Shown here: piece by piece, positions 24,783 through 34,486 of the stretch | Layout of the letters: the number at the start of each line of letters is the position of its first letter | Position numbering within the stretch: position 1 is the stretch's first letter | Origin: Candidatus Cryosericum septentrionale | Lineage (GTDB): Bacteria > Caldisericota > Caldisericia > Cryosericales > Cryosericaceae | Direction of reading: 5' to 3' | Length of the DNA: 36,469 nucleotides | Assembly (NCBI RefSeq): GCF_003570995.1 | Contig: NZ_QXIY01000005.1 | Coordinates: 7,500-43,968, forward strand | Translations under genes and position numbers: made by a program | Notes under the pieces: model-generated | Seen by the model: the letters and a program-made list of their open reading frames with translations, nothing else | Databases searched by the model: none | Told to the model about the DNA's origin: nothing

Positions 24783-26566
24783 CCAGTGATGAGGGAATAG
24801 CGGTCGTCGGCAGGAACATTCAAGAGAAAGCTGCATTGATCTGGAACGTTGCAAACACCTTGTACGGAGCCTACAAGCCCCATGAATACGGTCTTGTCAT
24901 CCTCCCCATGGTGGTTATCAAGCGATTCCACGACTGCTTGCTGCCCACGCACCAAGCTGTGCTGGACAAATATGCCGAGATCGAGGACTTGGCCGTCAAG
25001 GACGGATTCCTGCGATCAGCGTCAGGGTATCAGTTCTACAACACCAGCCCCTTCACGTTCGACACCTTGAAGGCTGATTCGGCCAACATCGAGGACAACT
25101 TCCGGGCCTACATCGCCGGGTTCTCGGACAACGTGCAGGACATCTTGGGCCGCATGAACTTCTCCGCGCAGATCGAACGCATGGTAGAAGCCAAGGTGCT
25201 GTACCAGGTCGTCACGGATTTCTGCTCTGACAAGGCGAACATGAGCCCCGACAGGATTCGGGCAATCGATATGGGATACATCTTCGAGAACCTGGTACAG
25301 CGATTCTCTGAGAGTTACGATGAGGAGGCTGGAGCGCACTTCACCAGCCGTGACATCATCTACCTCATGTGCGACCTTCTTGTGGCGAACGACCGGCATG
25401 CCTTCATGGACAGCGACGGCATTACCAAGACCGTCTATGACATGGCGATGGGTACCAGCCAGATGCTGACGTGCCTGGAAGAACGGCTCAAGCAGCTGGA
25501 TGCGGATGCCGATGTCACCTGCTTCGGACAGGAGTTCAACGCGTTCACGTTTGGCATAGCGAAGGCTGACATGCTTATCCGTGGCGGCGACCCGGACAAC
25601 ATGCAATTCGGTGACACGCTGAATGATGACAAGTTCAATGGGTATCAGTTCGACTATTGCATTTCCAACCCGCCGTTCGGTATCGACTGGAAACGCGAGG
25701 CCGCCGCGGTTGAGGCAGAGCACAAGAAGGGACCGTCCGGACGATTCGGCCCCGGTCTCCCGGCAAAGAGTGACGGGCAAATGCTGTTCATGCTCAACGG
25801 CATCGCGAAGCTGAAACAAGGCGGCCGTATGTCCATCATCCAGAACGGCTCGTCGCTGTCCACGGGAGATGCCGAGAGCGGGCCAAGTGAGATTCGTCGC
25901 TATCTCATCGAGAACGACTGGTTGGACGCGATTGTACAATTACCCAACGACAGCTTCTACAACACTGGCATCGCTACCTACGTCTGGATTATCACAAAGG
26001 GTAAACCAAATGATCGTGTCGGCAAGGTGCAACTGATCGACGCCAGCGCGTGCTATGAGAACCGCCGGAAACCCATCGGCAACAAACGGGTTGACATCAC
26101 TGAAACGGCGCGCGATCTGATCGTGCAGGTGTACGGCGATTACCGCGATGGCGCGTTTGAGGCGAAGACGCAGGATGGCAAGACCGTTGTTTGCAAGAGC
26201 AAGATGCTGGACGCGGTCTCGTTCGGCTACAATCAGATCACCGTCGAGAGCCCGTTGCTGAACGAACATGGCAAGAATGTCCTCAAGAACGGCAAGCCCG
26301 CTACTGACTCCCAGAAGCGTGATACCGAGAACGTGCCACTCGACGAGGATATCGACGCGTACTTCGAACGCGAGGTGCTGCCATACAACCCCGGCTCATG
26401 GATCGACCGAAACAAGACGAAGGTAGGGTATGAGATCCCCTTCACCCGAACGTTCTACGAATACAAGCAGCTGGAACCGGCCGGCGTCATTGCAAAACGC
26501 ATCGAAGAGCATGAGCGCGTGTTGATCGAGAAGCTGCACGCCCTGTTTGGAAAGGACCATGAGTAA
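24779..26566 (+). CDS. hsdM: Type I restriction-modification DNA methyltransferase HsdM
   Basis: 595 residues from ATG 24779 (AGAGGG six bases upstream). The N-terminal helical domain (LIWNVANTLYGAYKPHEYGL, VILPMVVIKRF) is followed by the Rossmann methylase part: DMAMGTSQML in the motif I position, AKADMLIRGGD, and the adenine methylase motif NPPF at 297-300. The protein transfers methyl from S-adenosylmethionine to N6 of adenine in the site chosen by HsdS. Motif I lacks the usual DPxCGTGG form; this may be normal for the subfamily. It overlaps hsdS by 8 bases. Confidence 0.95.
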   Translation: MTSDEGIAVVGRNIQEKAALIWNVANTLYGAYKPHEYGLVILPMVVIKRFHDCLLPTHQAVLDKYAEIEDLAVKDGFLRSASGYQFYNTSPFTFDTLKADSANIEDNFRAYIAGFSDNVQDILGRMNFSAQIERMVEAKVLYQVVTDFCSDKANMSPDRIRAIDMGYIFENLVQRFSESYDEEAGAHFTSRDIIYLMCDLLVANDRHAFMDSDGITKTVYDMAMGTSQMLTCLEERLKQLDADADVTCFGQEFNAFTFGIAKADMLIRGGDPDNMQFGDTLNDDKFNGYQFDYCISNPPFGIDWKREAAAVEAEHKKGPSGRFGPGLPAKSDGQMLFMLNGIAKLKQGGRMSIIQNGSSLSTGDAESGPSEIRRYLIENDWLDAIVQLPNDSFYNTGIATYVWIITKGKPNDRVGKVQLIDASACYENRRKPIGNKRVDITETARDLIVQVYGDYRDGAFEAKTQDGKTVVCKSKMLDAVSFGYNQITVESPLLNEHGKNVLKNGKPATDSQKRDTENVPLDEDIDAYFEREVLPYNPGSWIDRNKTKVGYEIPFTRTFYEYKQLEPAGVIAKRIEEHERVLIEKLHALFGKDHE

Positions 26567-27878
26567 GGTGCGTAGCTATCCGCACATGGAAGACAGCGGG
26601 ATCGAGTGGGTAGGCGAGATTCCAACTCACTGGCGGATTTTGCGCTTACGGTCGATATTCCGAAATGTCTCAGAGAGAAACCATCCTGACGCCGAGGTTC
26701 TTTCCCTGTATCGCGATTGGGGCGTCTTGCCGAAGGCGTCGCGCAATGACAATCACAATGTCACATCTGAGGACACAACGCAGTACAAGTTCGTGAGAGT
26801 TGGCAATCTGGTGATCAACAAGATGAAAGCGTGGCAAGGTTCGCTGGCCATATCGGGATATGAAGGCATAGTGAGTCCAGCGTATTACGTATGCGAATTC
26901 ATATCAGAACAAGTGGACAAGCGGTTCATCCACTACTTGCTTCGATGCGATGCATATGCGCAGGACTTCGAACGGCTCTCTACTGGAATGCGAGTTGGAC
27001 AGTGGGACCTGGGAATCGGAGACTTCATGCGCGTCCCTCTGATTTGTCCTTCGCTTGTTGAGCAGCAGGAGATGTCATCCTATCTCGATTCTGCTTGCGC
27101 TGACATCAACATTGCTGTCGCCGAAACCAAAGCCAGCATCGAGGAGTACAAACTGCTCAAACAATCGGTCATCACCCAAGCAGTCACCAAAGGGCTCGAT
27201 CCGAACGTGCCGATGAAAGACAGTGGGGTCGAATGGATTGGAGAGATTCCATTGACATGGAATCGAGGGAATCTCAAGGTGTTGTTTTCTTTTGGCAGAG
27301 GATTGCCAATAACTAAAGCTGATTTGACAGAAGATGGTGTTCTCGTCGTAAGTTATGGTCAGATCCACGCCAAGACCAACACGGGTACGTGCCTTGACGA
27401 TTCACTACTGCGGCATGTTGCATCGTCGTACCTGAACACAAATGTCGGGTCGCTGATTTACAATGGAGATATCGTGTTTGCAGACACTTCTGAGGATCTG
27501 GAAGGGATGGGAAATGCCGTGCTTATGGACAGGCACGAGGCAGTTTTCGCCGGTTACCATACCATTGTTGCTCGTCCAAACGACAAGACCATGTCAACAT
27601 ACCTTGCTTACTTGTTCAGAAGCGATCCTTGGAGGAGCCAACTCCGTTCAAGGGCGACAGGGATCAAGGTGTTCAGCATTACTCAACGAATGCTGAAGAG
27701 TTGCACTGTCATTCTTCCTCCGGAGCCGGACAGATCCGCGATCGTATCCTACCTGAACTCGATTTGCGCAAGGATAGACGGCCTGATCTCTGAGAAGCAG
27801 TCCATGACTTCCGACCTTGAATCCTACAAGAAGTCTCTCATCTACGAAGTCGTCACCGGCAAGCGGAGGGTCGCATAG
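26559..27878 (+). CDS. hsdS: Type I restriction-modification specificity subunit HsdS
   Basis: 439 residues from ATG 26559, which overlaps the hsdM stop. Two target-recognition halves are visible: the first begins MEDSGIEWVGEIPTHW, the second MKDSGVEWIGEIPLTW near residue 218, a clear internal repeat. Each is followed by a variable domain and a conserved coiled-coil spacer (AETKASIEEYKLLKQSVITQ; KQSMTSDLESYKKSLIYEVV). HsdS binds a two-part DNA sequence and directs HsdM and HsdR. Recognition sequence cannot be told. The gene appears complete and undamaged. Confidence 0.95.
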   Translation: MSKVRSYPHMEDSGIEWVGEIPTHWRILRLRSIFRNVSERNHPDAEVLSLYRDWGVLPKASRNDNHNVTSEDTTQYKFVRVGNLVINKMKAWQGSLAISGYEGIVSPAYYVCEFISEQVDKRFIHYLLRCDAYAQDFERLSTGMRVGQWDLGIGDFMRVPLICPSLVEQQEMSSYLDSACADINIAVAETKASIEEYKLLKQSVITQAVTKGLDPNVPMKDSGVEWIGEIPLTWNRGNLKVLFSFGRGLPITKADLTEDGVLVVSYGQIHAKTNTGTCLDDSLLRHVASSYLNTNVGSLIYNGDIVFADTSEDLEGMGNAVLMDRHEAVFAGYHTIVARPNDKTMSTYLAYLFRSDPWRSQLRSRATGIKVFSITQRMLKSCTVILPPEPDRSAIVSYLNSICARIDGLISEKQSMTSDLESYKKSLIYEVVTGKRRVA

Positions 27879-27881
27879 GCC

Positions 27882-30800
27882 ATGTCCGATAACGAGAAGC
27901 AATTCGAAGTCGATTTCGAAGCGTTCATGATCTCCCCCGCCGGGGGTTGGACGAAGGCGGATGACAGCGGCTACCGCAGCGCTCAGAGTGCTGGCATGGC
28001 TCTGGACATAGCAACACTGGTGAGTTTCGTCAAGAGCACGCAGCCCATATCATGGCAGCGATTTGAGCGGCAGTGCGGTTCGGACCCCGTGCACAAGTTC
28101 TACAAGGTGTTCGAGGACGCCGTTGAGGCGAATGGTCTAGTCTCTGTGCTGCGGCACGGGTTCAAACACCGCGGCATCGAGTTCCGGGTCTGTTACTTCA
28201 AACCGGAATCAACGCTGAATGATGCAGCACAGGAGCACTATCAACAGAACGTCTGCCAGTGCATCCGGCAATGGCATTACTCGGTCCAGAACCCCAACAG
28301 CGTCGACATGATTCTGGCTGTGAACGGCATCCCCGTCATTGCCATCGAATTGAAGAACCAGTTGACCGGGCAGAGCGTTGATGACGCGAAGAGACAGTGG
28401 ATGTTTGAACGCGATGCGAAAGAGCCGGTCTTTCGACTCAACCACCGCGTCCTGGCCTTCTTCACCGTGGACCTGTATCAGGCATTCATGACCACCAAGC
28501 TAAACGGGGCGAAAACGACGTTTTTGCCGTTCAATCAAGGCAGCAACGGCGCCGGAAAGGATGGCGGTGCGGGCAACCCGCAGGCATCTGATGGCGACTA
28601 CGTAACCTCATACGTCTGGAAGGACGTTCTGCAGAAGGATAGTTTGCTAGACATCGTGCAGAAGTTCATCCACTACCAGGTCAAGACCGAGCATGAGATA
28701 CAGCCGGATGGGGCTGAACGAACCCATACCACGAAGGAGCTGATCTTCCCGCGGTATCACCAGCTTGACGTTGTCCGCAGACTGATTGCCAACGTGCGAG
28801 AAAAGGGTCCTGGCAGGAACTACCTTGTGGAGCACAGTGCTGGAAGCGGCAAGAGCAACAGTATCGCGTGGACGGCATACCGTCTTGCCAGCCTCCACGA
28901 CGCAGACAACCGCCCCGTGTTCGCGAGTGTCATCGTCGTCACCGACCGCACCGTTCTCGATGCGCAGCTACAGGAGACAGTCTCGGGATTCGATCACACG
29001 CTGGGCAGCGTCGTGACGATTGACGAGAAGAAGAACTCGAAAGACCTCCGCGACGCGATCAATGACGGTAAGCGCATTATCGTTACAACGCTTCAGAAGT
29101 TCCCCATCATCTACAACGAGGTAAGCGATGTAACTGGCAAAGCTTTTGCCATCATCGTCGACGAAGCGCACAGCAGCCAGACCGGCACCAGTGCTGCGAA
29201 ACTCAAGATCGCTCTGGCAGACACGACGGACGCGCTGAAGGAGTACGAGGAGCTAGAGTCCCGGAACGAAGAGGAAACGGATGATGCCGAAGACGCCCTT
29301 GTCAAGGAGTTGCTTGCTCATGGCAAGCACAAGAATCTGTCCTTCTTCGCGTTCACGGCAACGCCCAAGAACAAGACGCTCGAAATGTTCGGCGATGAGT
29401 ACCGCGATGGTTCGTTCCATCCGTTTCATGTCTACTCGATGCGGCAAGCTATTGAGGAGGAATTCATCCTGGATGTCCTGGCCAACTACACGACGTATCG
29501 GATGTGCTACCAGATCGCCAAGAACACGCCAGACAACCCCGAAGTTCCTGTTTGGCAAGCTCTCAAAACGATTCGGCGATTTGAGGAACTTCATCCTCAC
29601 AACCTGCAGCAGAAAGCGGCCATCATTGTCGAAACGTTCCGCGGTGTGACACGGCACGCAATCAGTGGGCGCGGCAAGATGATGGTTGTCACCGCTTCGC
29701 GTCTCGCGGCAGTGCGGTACTACCATGAGATCAAACGTTACCTTGAGACAAACAACTACAACGACATCGAGATCCTGATCGCCTTTTCCGGCAGTATCAC
29801 CGACCCGGATAGCAACGGCGGTCCGGAGTACGGCGAGACCGGCATGAACAAGGATCACAGAGGGCACCGCGTCAGCGAGGCCCAGACCAAGCAGGTATTC
29901 CATGATGAGGGTAACATTCTGGTCGTCGCCGAGAAGTACCAGACCGGATTCGACGAACCGTTGCTGCATACAATGATCGTGGACAAGAAGCTGCGCGACG
30001 TGAAGGCTGTGCAGACGCTCAGCCGCCTCAACCGGATATATCCTCCTGACAAGAAGGACACGTTCATCCTCGATTTCGTGAATACCACCGACGACATCCA
30101 GAAGGCCTTCCAGCCCTACTATCAGGAGACGGTTCTCTCCGAGGAGATCAACGTCGATCTGATCTACAGGACTCAGAAGCAGTTGAGGGAATTCGGTGTC
30201 TATGATGACGGCAACATCGAGACAGTCAGCGCCATCTATTTCGACCCTGGCGACAGGCATGTCGGCAGCAACCAGTCCAGGATCTCAAACGCTCTACTGC
30301 CGGTTGCGAAAGCGTACAACGAGTTAGACCAGGAGCAACGGTATCAGTTCCGACGCTTGATACGGAACTTCGTGAAGTGGTACAACTACATCACCCAGAT
30401 CTCGCGCATGTTTGACAAGCAGCTGCACAAGGAGTACGTGTTCTGCAGCTATCTTTCGCGATTACTGCCGGCAGACAAGGAGACACCGTTCAACCTTGAT
30501 GATCGTGTTCAGCTCGAATATTACCGGCTCGAACAGACGTTTAGTGGATCCGTCCCCCTGACGCAGAAGCCAGGCGAAATCAAGCCAGCAGAGATCAAGG
30601 AGACTGGCAACAGAGACGATCGCAAGAGTGCACTGGAGGAAGTCATCGAGAAGATCAACACCGAGTACCATGGCGAATTCATGGACGCTGACCGCGTGAT
30701 TATCACACAACTCCACAACAAGCTCAGGGCCAGCAAGAAGCTGCGCAGGGCGGCATCTTCGGAAATCGAGCAGATCTTCGTGAACAACGTGTTCCCAAAG

Positions 30801-30968
30801 ATCTTCGACGACGTTGCGCAGAAGTCGTACGTTGAAAGCACCGAAGCCTATTCCAACCTGTTCAAAGACTCCGAGAAATACCGGATCTTCATGACGATGA
30901 TTGGCAAATCGTTGTACAAGGAGATCCGAAACGGACTCAACGCCCAGCAAGGCGACAGAGAAGCCTAG
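27882..30968 (+). CDS. hsdR: Type I restriction endonuclease subunit HsdR
   Basis: 1028 residues from ATG 27882, 3 bases after the hsdS stop. The nuclease has the PD-(D/E)xK residues D142 and E156-L-K158. Motor motifs follow: Walker A SAGSGKS at 319-325, DEAH at 427-430, FTATP, then [20 protein letters not shown] and LSRLNR. The C-terminus is helical and binds the methylase core. It translocates DNA from unmethylated sites and cuts it. All motifs are intact, so the system is probably active. A perfect hairpin lies 54 bases after the stop. Confidence 0.96.
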   Translation: MSDNEKQFEVDFEAFMISPAGGWTKADDSGYRSAQSAGMALDIATLVSFVKSTQPISWQRFERQCGSDPVHKFYKVFEDAVEANGLVSVLRHGFKHRGIEFRVCYFKPESTLNDAAQEHYQQNVCQCIRQWHYSVQNPNSVDMILAVNGIPVIAIELKNQLTGQSVDDAKRQWMFERDAKEPVFRLNHRVLAFFTVDLYQAFMTTKLNGAKTTFLPFNQGSNGAGKDGGAGNPQASDGDYVTSYVWKDVLQKDSLLDIVQKFIHYQVKTEHEIQPDGAERTHTTKELIFPRYHQLDVVRRLIANVREKGPGRNYLVEHSAGSGKSNSIAWTAYRLASLHDADNRPVFASVIVVTDRTVLDAQLQETVSGFDHTLGSVVTIDEKKNSKDLRDAINDGKRIIVTTLQKFPIIYNEVSDVTGKAFAIIVDEAHSSQTGTSAAKLKIALADTTDALKEYEELESRNEEETDDAEDALVKELLAHGKHKNLSFFAFTATPKNKTLEMFGDEYRDGSFHPFHVYSMRQAIEEEFILDVLANYTTYRMCYQIAKNTPDNPEVPVWQALKTIRRFEELHPHNLQQKAAIIVETFRGVTRHAISGRGKMMVVTASRLAAVRYYHEIKRYLETNNYNDIEILIAFSGSITDPDSNGGPEYGETGMNKDHRGHRVSEAQTKQVFHDEGNILVVAEKYQTGFDEPLLHTMIVDKKLRDVKAVQTLSRLNRIYPPDKKDTFILDFVNTTDDIQKAFQPYYQETVLSEEINVDLIYRTQKQLREFGVYDDGNIETVSAIYFDPGDRHVGSNQSRISNALLPVAKAYNELDQEQRYQFRRLIRNFVKWYNYITQISRMFDKQLHKEYVFCSYLSRLLPADKETPFNLDDRVQLEYYRLEQTFSGSVPLTQKPGEIKPAEIKETGNRDDRKSALEEVIEKINTEYHGEFMDADRVIITQLHNKLRASKKLRRAASSEIEQIFVNNVFPKIFDDVAQKSYVESTEAYSNLFKDSEKYRIFMTMIGKSLYKEIRNGLNAQQGDREA

Positions 30969-31022
30969 TGGACTCGCCTGTACCGGCGGCAAGCGATCGA
31001 TGACTAGCTGGCGACCTTGTAT

Positions 31023-31055
31023 GCGGCAGCCCGTGCGATTGGTCCGGGCTGCCGC
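31023..31055 (+). terminator. Perfect hairpin after hsdR
   Basis: GCGGCAGCCCG (31023-31033) and CGGGCTGCCGC (31045-31055) form an 11-bp stem with an 11-base loop. No T-run follows, so it may need Rho or act as a transcript stabiliser. Confidence 0.6.
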
Positions 31056-31697
31056 TGAACGTTTCATGCTGTGTCGTATCAGCTGACAACACAGTGCATT
31101 CTCCGGAGCCGTGACGTTTCGCAATGGAGGCATCGGTAGAAGGACACTCTTGCTTCTCAGTAATGGTTCGTGCTGTGTTTGAGAGGGTTTGTCGAGTGCA
31201 TGTGTTTGCTCCGGCCATCGGCAGATCGTTCGGCCAGTCTGCGCCATACTTGTGGCTGTCCGCTCGGGCAGCGCCAGTACGGTACCAGCCAAAGGGCAGG
31301 GGAGTGCACACGAACTCGTCAAACGCCGGTAGTTACCTCATCTCTACCGGTCCTTCCGGAAATGCCCCACACCGACGGGTCGCGTGTCAATTCTACCTGT
31401 TCCACGGACTGTGACAATTCCTGGACAATGCTGAACCAGGTTGATCCGTATCATCGGCTCCATCCGCGCAGATCAAGCAACTGGCCGTGCTGCCGCCGCT
31501 CCCATTGGTCGAAGATCGGGGCTGTTCCACTGGAGTCTATGGCCCTGTGCCTGCGGTTCTGTGCTGCGTGCGGGGTAGATCCGGCGACTCCCCCGCGTTC
31601 TTGTCTTCCCCAGCGTAGGTGTCCATGGTGATTCTGGCTATACTGCCGTCAGAAACCACTGAACCTAGACTGCAGTAGTAGTCGAAGAGGGGGTAAC
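31056..31697. other. Stretch of about 640 bases without a convincing gene
   Basis: Frames of up to 153 codons exist on the forward strand and 124 on the reverse, but none shows a recognisable domain, plausible composition or a good ribosome site. The stretch may hold decayed sequence. It ends in the ribosome site GAGGGGG of the next gene. Confidence 0.5.
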
Positions 31698-32108
31698 ATG
31701 AAGCGGAAACACAGCAACCAGGAATACGCGGACATCGTGCTGCGCACTCTTTATGCGAAGGATATTGGAGTCAAAGTCCGAAACATCGATGATCTCGTAC
31801 GACTTGCAGGATCCAAACTCGATGGGGTCGACGACGGGACTCTCCTAAACATCGTTGGCTCGGAAGAGGGATTACTTGGACGAGGGCTTGTTGACTGCAA
31901 GTCCCTTGAAGGCAACGGAACCGGGATCGTCGACGTTCGCAACATTGACCTGACGCGGGCGGGTCGAGAGTATGTTGCCAAGAACCTACCGAAAACGAAG
32001 ATAGGTGCCTGTCTGGGATGGCTGACGAAGAATATTCTGGGAGCAGCAATTAGCGCATCCGTTGGGTTCATTGTTGGGTTGCTTCTTGGGGTTCTCTTCA
32101 AACGATAG
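31698..32108 (+). CDS. Small protein with winged-helix-like N-terminus and C-terminal membrane anchor
   Basis: 136 residues from ATG 31698, with AGGGGGT 4 bases upstream. The N-terminal part (YADIVLRTLYAKDIGVKVRN.. GLVDCKSLEG.. IDLTRAGREYVAKN) has the layout of a winged-helix domain, with a closing LTRAGREY resembling phage- and defence-linked wHTH proteins. Residues ~112-135 (ILGAAISASVGFIVGLLLGV then LFKR) form one glycine-rich membrane helix. Nothing more can be named. It is followed after 9 bases by the 347-residue gene and probably co-transcribed. A membrane-bound regulator or a pore-type effector are both possible. Confidence 0.7.
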   Translation: MKRKHSNQEYADIVLRTLYAKDIGVKVRNIDDLVRLAGSKLDGVDDGTLLNIVGSEEGLLGRGLVDCKSLEGNGTGIVDVRNIDLTRAGREYVAKNLPKTKIGACLGWLTKNILGAAISASVGFIVGLLLGVLFKR

Positions 32109-32117
32109 GTCTATTCA

Positions 32118-33161
32118 ATGAGCAATGTTGACAGAGCGCCGCGGCCGCTCATCATGGGTCCCCCAAAACGCAGGTTCCTCAGATATGCAGTCTTTGGTGC
32201 CACGACCGTCGGAAAGCAATATGCGTGCCCGACTACTCCGAATTCGGATCAGAAAGGACTCATGGCTGCCGTCGGACAGATCCGGGTCAGCAAAGAAATC
32301 GTCACCATGGCAAATACCGGCCGCGAGGTCAGTAGTCAAGACGAGAGCGGGATGAAACACTCGTCTCGGGATGAAAGTGTCATCCAGTATCTGGAGTTCA
32401 ATCGGCCGGTGTCCTATTCACTTGCAGAGACTTACCTTCCGAGACTATGTGATGCTTTCCTTGTCTGGGAATGCGGAATGCGCGAAGGCAATCAGTTCGC
32501 TCTGTGGCCTCTGGTTGGGCGCGTACGAGACACAATCGACACAACGAACATGTTCCCCACTGCGTTTCACGATTGGAGTCTCGGCGCGGACCTCTGGTGG
32601 CTCGATTTGTTCCGGCAATTGACCCCCTCTCCATATCCCAGTCAGGTCGACCTTCGCTGGAAGTCGATGCTGCAGTTCGAGGAAGCAACCATCAATTCGA
32701 GACGATTCACTGCAGCCGCAAATTACTTGGCCAAGAGTCTCTCCGATTTCATCGTCGAGTTGGACGAGTGGCAGGCCGGATATCTCCTGCAACCTGTCAC
32801 CGAACCTAGCAATGCACCTGCGTGCTCAGCACATCTCAACGCCTACAAGTGCATTGAGGAGCTTTGGGGCGGAGAACAGCTGCCGGATGAACGTGACAAG
32901 GCCCGCGTTGTCCGGAAGTTCGATGCGATGTATCACGTCGATCTTACGAAGTCGTGGTCAGTACTTGTTTCCAGAAGAGAGAAATACGCGGACGTGCCGC
33001 TTGTCGACGTGATCTACCGCGTTCTGGACAAGAGAAACAAGATCTCCGGACACGGTGGAGCGTCAAGAGATCCGAAGAACAGGAAGTTCGCTCTTATTGA
33101 CGTCCTTGACACCCAGCTTCTTGCACGGCAGTTGCTGATAGACTGCGCTATCGCCAAGTAG
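32118..33161 (+). CDS. Unknown 347-residue protein with a HEPN-like Rx5H motif
   Basis: The frame runs from ATG 32118; a shorter start at 32263 (MAAVGQIRVSKEIVT, with AAAGGAC upstream) is equally plausible. No family is recognised. The protein looks largely helical (YSLAETYLPRLCDAFLVWEC, LWPLVGRVRDTIDTTNMFPT). Near the C-terminus RVLDKRNKISGHGG contains R306-N-x4-H312, close to the R-N-x-x-x-H active site of HEPN ribonucleases, followed by a helix (VLDTQLLARQLLID) as in that fold. That would make it a possible RNA-cutting abortive-infection effector, paired with the small membrane protein upstream. The motif is visible; its role is inference. Confidence 0.7.
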   Translation: MSNVDRAPRPLIMGPPKRRFLRYAVFGATTVGKQYACPTTPNSDQKGLMAAVGQIRVSKEIVTMANTGREVSSQDESGMKHSSRDESVIQYLEFNRPVSYSLAETYLPRLCDAFLVWECGMREGNQFALWPLVGRVRDTIDTTNMFPTAFHDWSLGADLWWLDLFRQLTPSPYPSQVDLRWKSMLQFEEATINSRRFTAAANYLAKSLSDFIVELDEWQAGYLLQPVTEPSNAPACSAHLNAYKCIEELWGGEQLPDERDKARVVRKFDAMYHVDLTKSWSVLVSRREKYADVPLVDVIYRVLDKRNKISGHGGASRDPKNRKFALIDVLDTQLLARQLLIDCAIAK

Positions 33162-33224
33162 CCCGGGCACCTCTCCGATCGGTCCCGGGAACATCCATGC
33201 TGGAGCTCGGACTCGCAGCTGAGT

Positions 33225-33254
33225 GCGACAAACAGAGTCGTGGAATTTGACAAT
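33225..33254. repeat. Copy of the GCGACAA..AGAGTCGTGGAATT repeat
   Basis: GCGACAAACAGAGTCGTGGA followed by ATTTGACAATG matches 35770-35800 (GCGACAAATAGAGTCGTGGA, ATTCGACACTG) with only a few differences, same orientation. It stands 63 bases after the unknown 347-residue gene and ~20 bases before the promoter of the toxin-antitoxin-like operon. Confidence 0.7.
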
Positions 33255-33271
33255 GTTTCGAGTAGTACGGT

Positions 33272-33327
33272 ATTGTCATAACAATGTGGATGCTTTGTGT
33301 TGTTTCTATGACATCCTGGTGTATACT
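33272..33327 (+). promoter_or_regulatory. Promoter and operator of the XRE-ImmA-PIN operon
   Basis: TTGTTT (33300-33305) and TATACT (33322-33327) are separated by 16 bases, with a start codon at 33352. Just upstream ATTGT CATA ACAAT (33272-33285) is a perfect inverted repeat, a natural binding site for the XRE repressor encoded first in the operon, in line with self-regulation of such modules. Confidence 0.55.
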
Positions 33328-33351
33328 ACTATTGCACTCGGAGGTGCCACA

Positions 33352-33705
33352 ATGAACAAAACGTTTGCTAATGCTGGTCCGACGCTGAAGAATGTCCGCG
33401 AAAAGGGAAAGCTGACACAAGGTAATGTCGCGGCCTATCTTGAAGTGGATCAAAGCCTCATATCAAGATTCGAGTCTGGTGAAAGAACCCTAAGTCTTGG
33501 ACAAATTGAGCAAGTAGCTACCCTACTGGGAGTTGATATCTCGGCGCTTGCAAGTGATACCGTCGAGGCAAAGCCTTTGTCCATTGCATTCAGATCCACA
33601 GACATATCGGTCCAAGATCTTCGAGCGATTGCTGTCATAACCAAGATTGCGCTCAACAGCAATACGATGACAAGGATGTTGAAAGATAGCGAACTGCATG
33701 AATAG
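33352..33705 (+). CDS. XRE-family helix-turn-helix regulator, likely antitoxin
   Basis: 117 residues from ATG 33352 (GGAGGTG 4 bases upstream). The N-terminus NAGPTLKNVREKGKLTQGNV, then AAYLEVDQSLISRFESGERT, is a classic HTH_3 fold with recognition helix QSLISRFE. The C-terminal ~45 residues (FRSTDISVQDLRAIAVITKI) probably bind the partner. It would repress its own promoter through the palindrome at 33272-33285. The stop overlaps the next start by 8 bases. Codon use and composition are more AT-rich than in the left part of the window, suggesting transfer. Confidence 0.88.
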   Translation: MNKTFANAGPTLKNVREKGKLTQGNVAAYLEVDQSLISRFESGERTLSLGQIEQVATLLGVDISALASDTVEAKPLSIAFRSTDISVQDLRAIAVITKIALNSNTMTRMLKDSELHE

Positions 33706-34486
33706 CCCATCTTCCCCCAAGAATGAGGATTTGAGCGGAGAAGCCGCCGTATTGCGCAAGCGTCTTGGTGTAGATGCTTCCAGTCCTATCGATGCTATCC
33801 GGCTGGCTGGTGATGCTATTCCAAACTTGACCGTTGTGCACTATCCATTCGGAACAGGGATAAGCGGAATGTGCATCAAGGGTGATGGAAGTTCTGTCAT
33901 AGCTATTAACTCGATAATGTCCGTCGGCAGACAGAACTTCTCAATGGCTCATGAACTATTCCACCTATACTACGACGCAAGTTCAGCGACGACCGTGTGT
34001 TCGACAGTAATTGGCAGTGGAAATAGCACAGAAAAGCGAGCTGATCAGTTTGCATCGCTCTTTTTGATACCACCCCCAATACTGTATGAATTAGTTGCCC
34101 CTGAAATCGAAAAGGGAAGAGTCTTGACTCTCAAGAGCGTTGTCAGTCTAGAGCAACACTTTCTGGTCAGTAGGCGAGCAATTCTCTATAGGCTTGTCCA
34201 GGACAGATATCTGAATAGCGCTCAAGCCGAAGAAATGAAGCATGGAGTCGTCGCTTCGGCTCTGGAATTAGGGTACGCAAAGACGTTGTACGTTCCGTCG
34301 CCAGAAAATGAACAAATGGCAACCACGGGGCGTTACATCAGACAAGTTGAAGAACTTGCAAGCAAAAACATGATAACAGATGGCAAATACAATGAGTGGA
34401 TGCTAGCTGGCCTCAGAAAAGACCTGAACCACGAAGAAGACCTGAATCACGAAGAAGACTCCATTGGGAGCGAAGTAGTTGACTAA
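33698..34486 (+). CDS. ImmA/IrrE family zinc metallopeptidase
   Basis: 262 residues from ATG 33698. The gluzincin motif HELFH is at about residues 88-92 (FSMAHELFHLYYD), with the third ligand in EKRADQFASLFLIP, which also fits the ImmA/IrrE (DUF955) family. Such peptidases cleave or displace XRE-type repressors, as ImmA does to ImmR. The tail carries a direct repeat, KDLNHEED then DLNHEED. It overlaps both neighbours, so the three proteins should be made in fixed ratio. I infer that it controls stability of the XRE protein and thereby release of the PIN nuclease. Confidence 0.9.
   Translation: MNSPSSPKNEDLSGEAAVLRKRLGVDASSPIDAIRLAGDAIPNLTVVHYPFGTGISGMCIKGDGSSVIAINSIMSVGRQNFSMAHELFHLYYDASSATTVCSTVIGSGNSTEKRADQFASLFLIPPPILYELVAPEIEKGRVLTLKSVVSLEQHFLVSRRAILYRLVQDRYLNSAQAEEMKHGVVASALELGYAKTLYVPSPENEQMATTGRYIRQVEELASKNMITDGKYNEWMLAGLRKDLNHEEDLNHEEDSIGSEVVD

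Noticed and set aside
29253-30260. 335-codon reverse frame within hsdR
   Set aside because: Antisense of the HsdR motor region; no motif of its own.
30937-31311. Reverse frame of 124 codons after hsdR
   Set aside because: Serine/threonine/arginine-rich, low-complexity composition, overlaps the hsdR end and its hairpin, no ribosome site.
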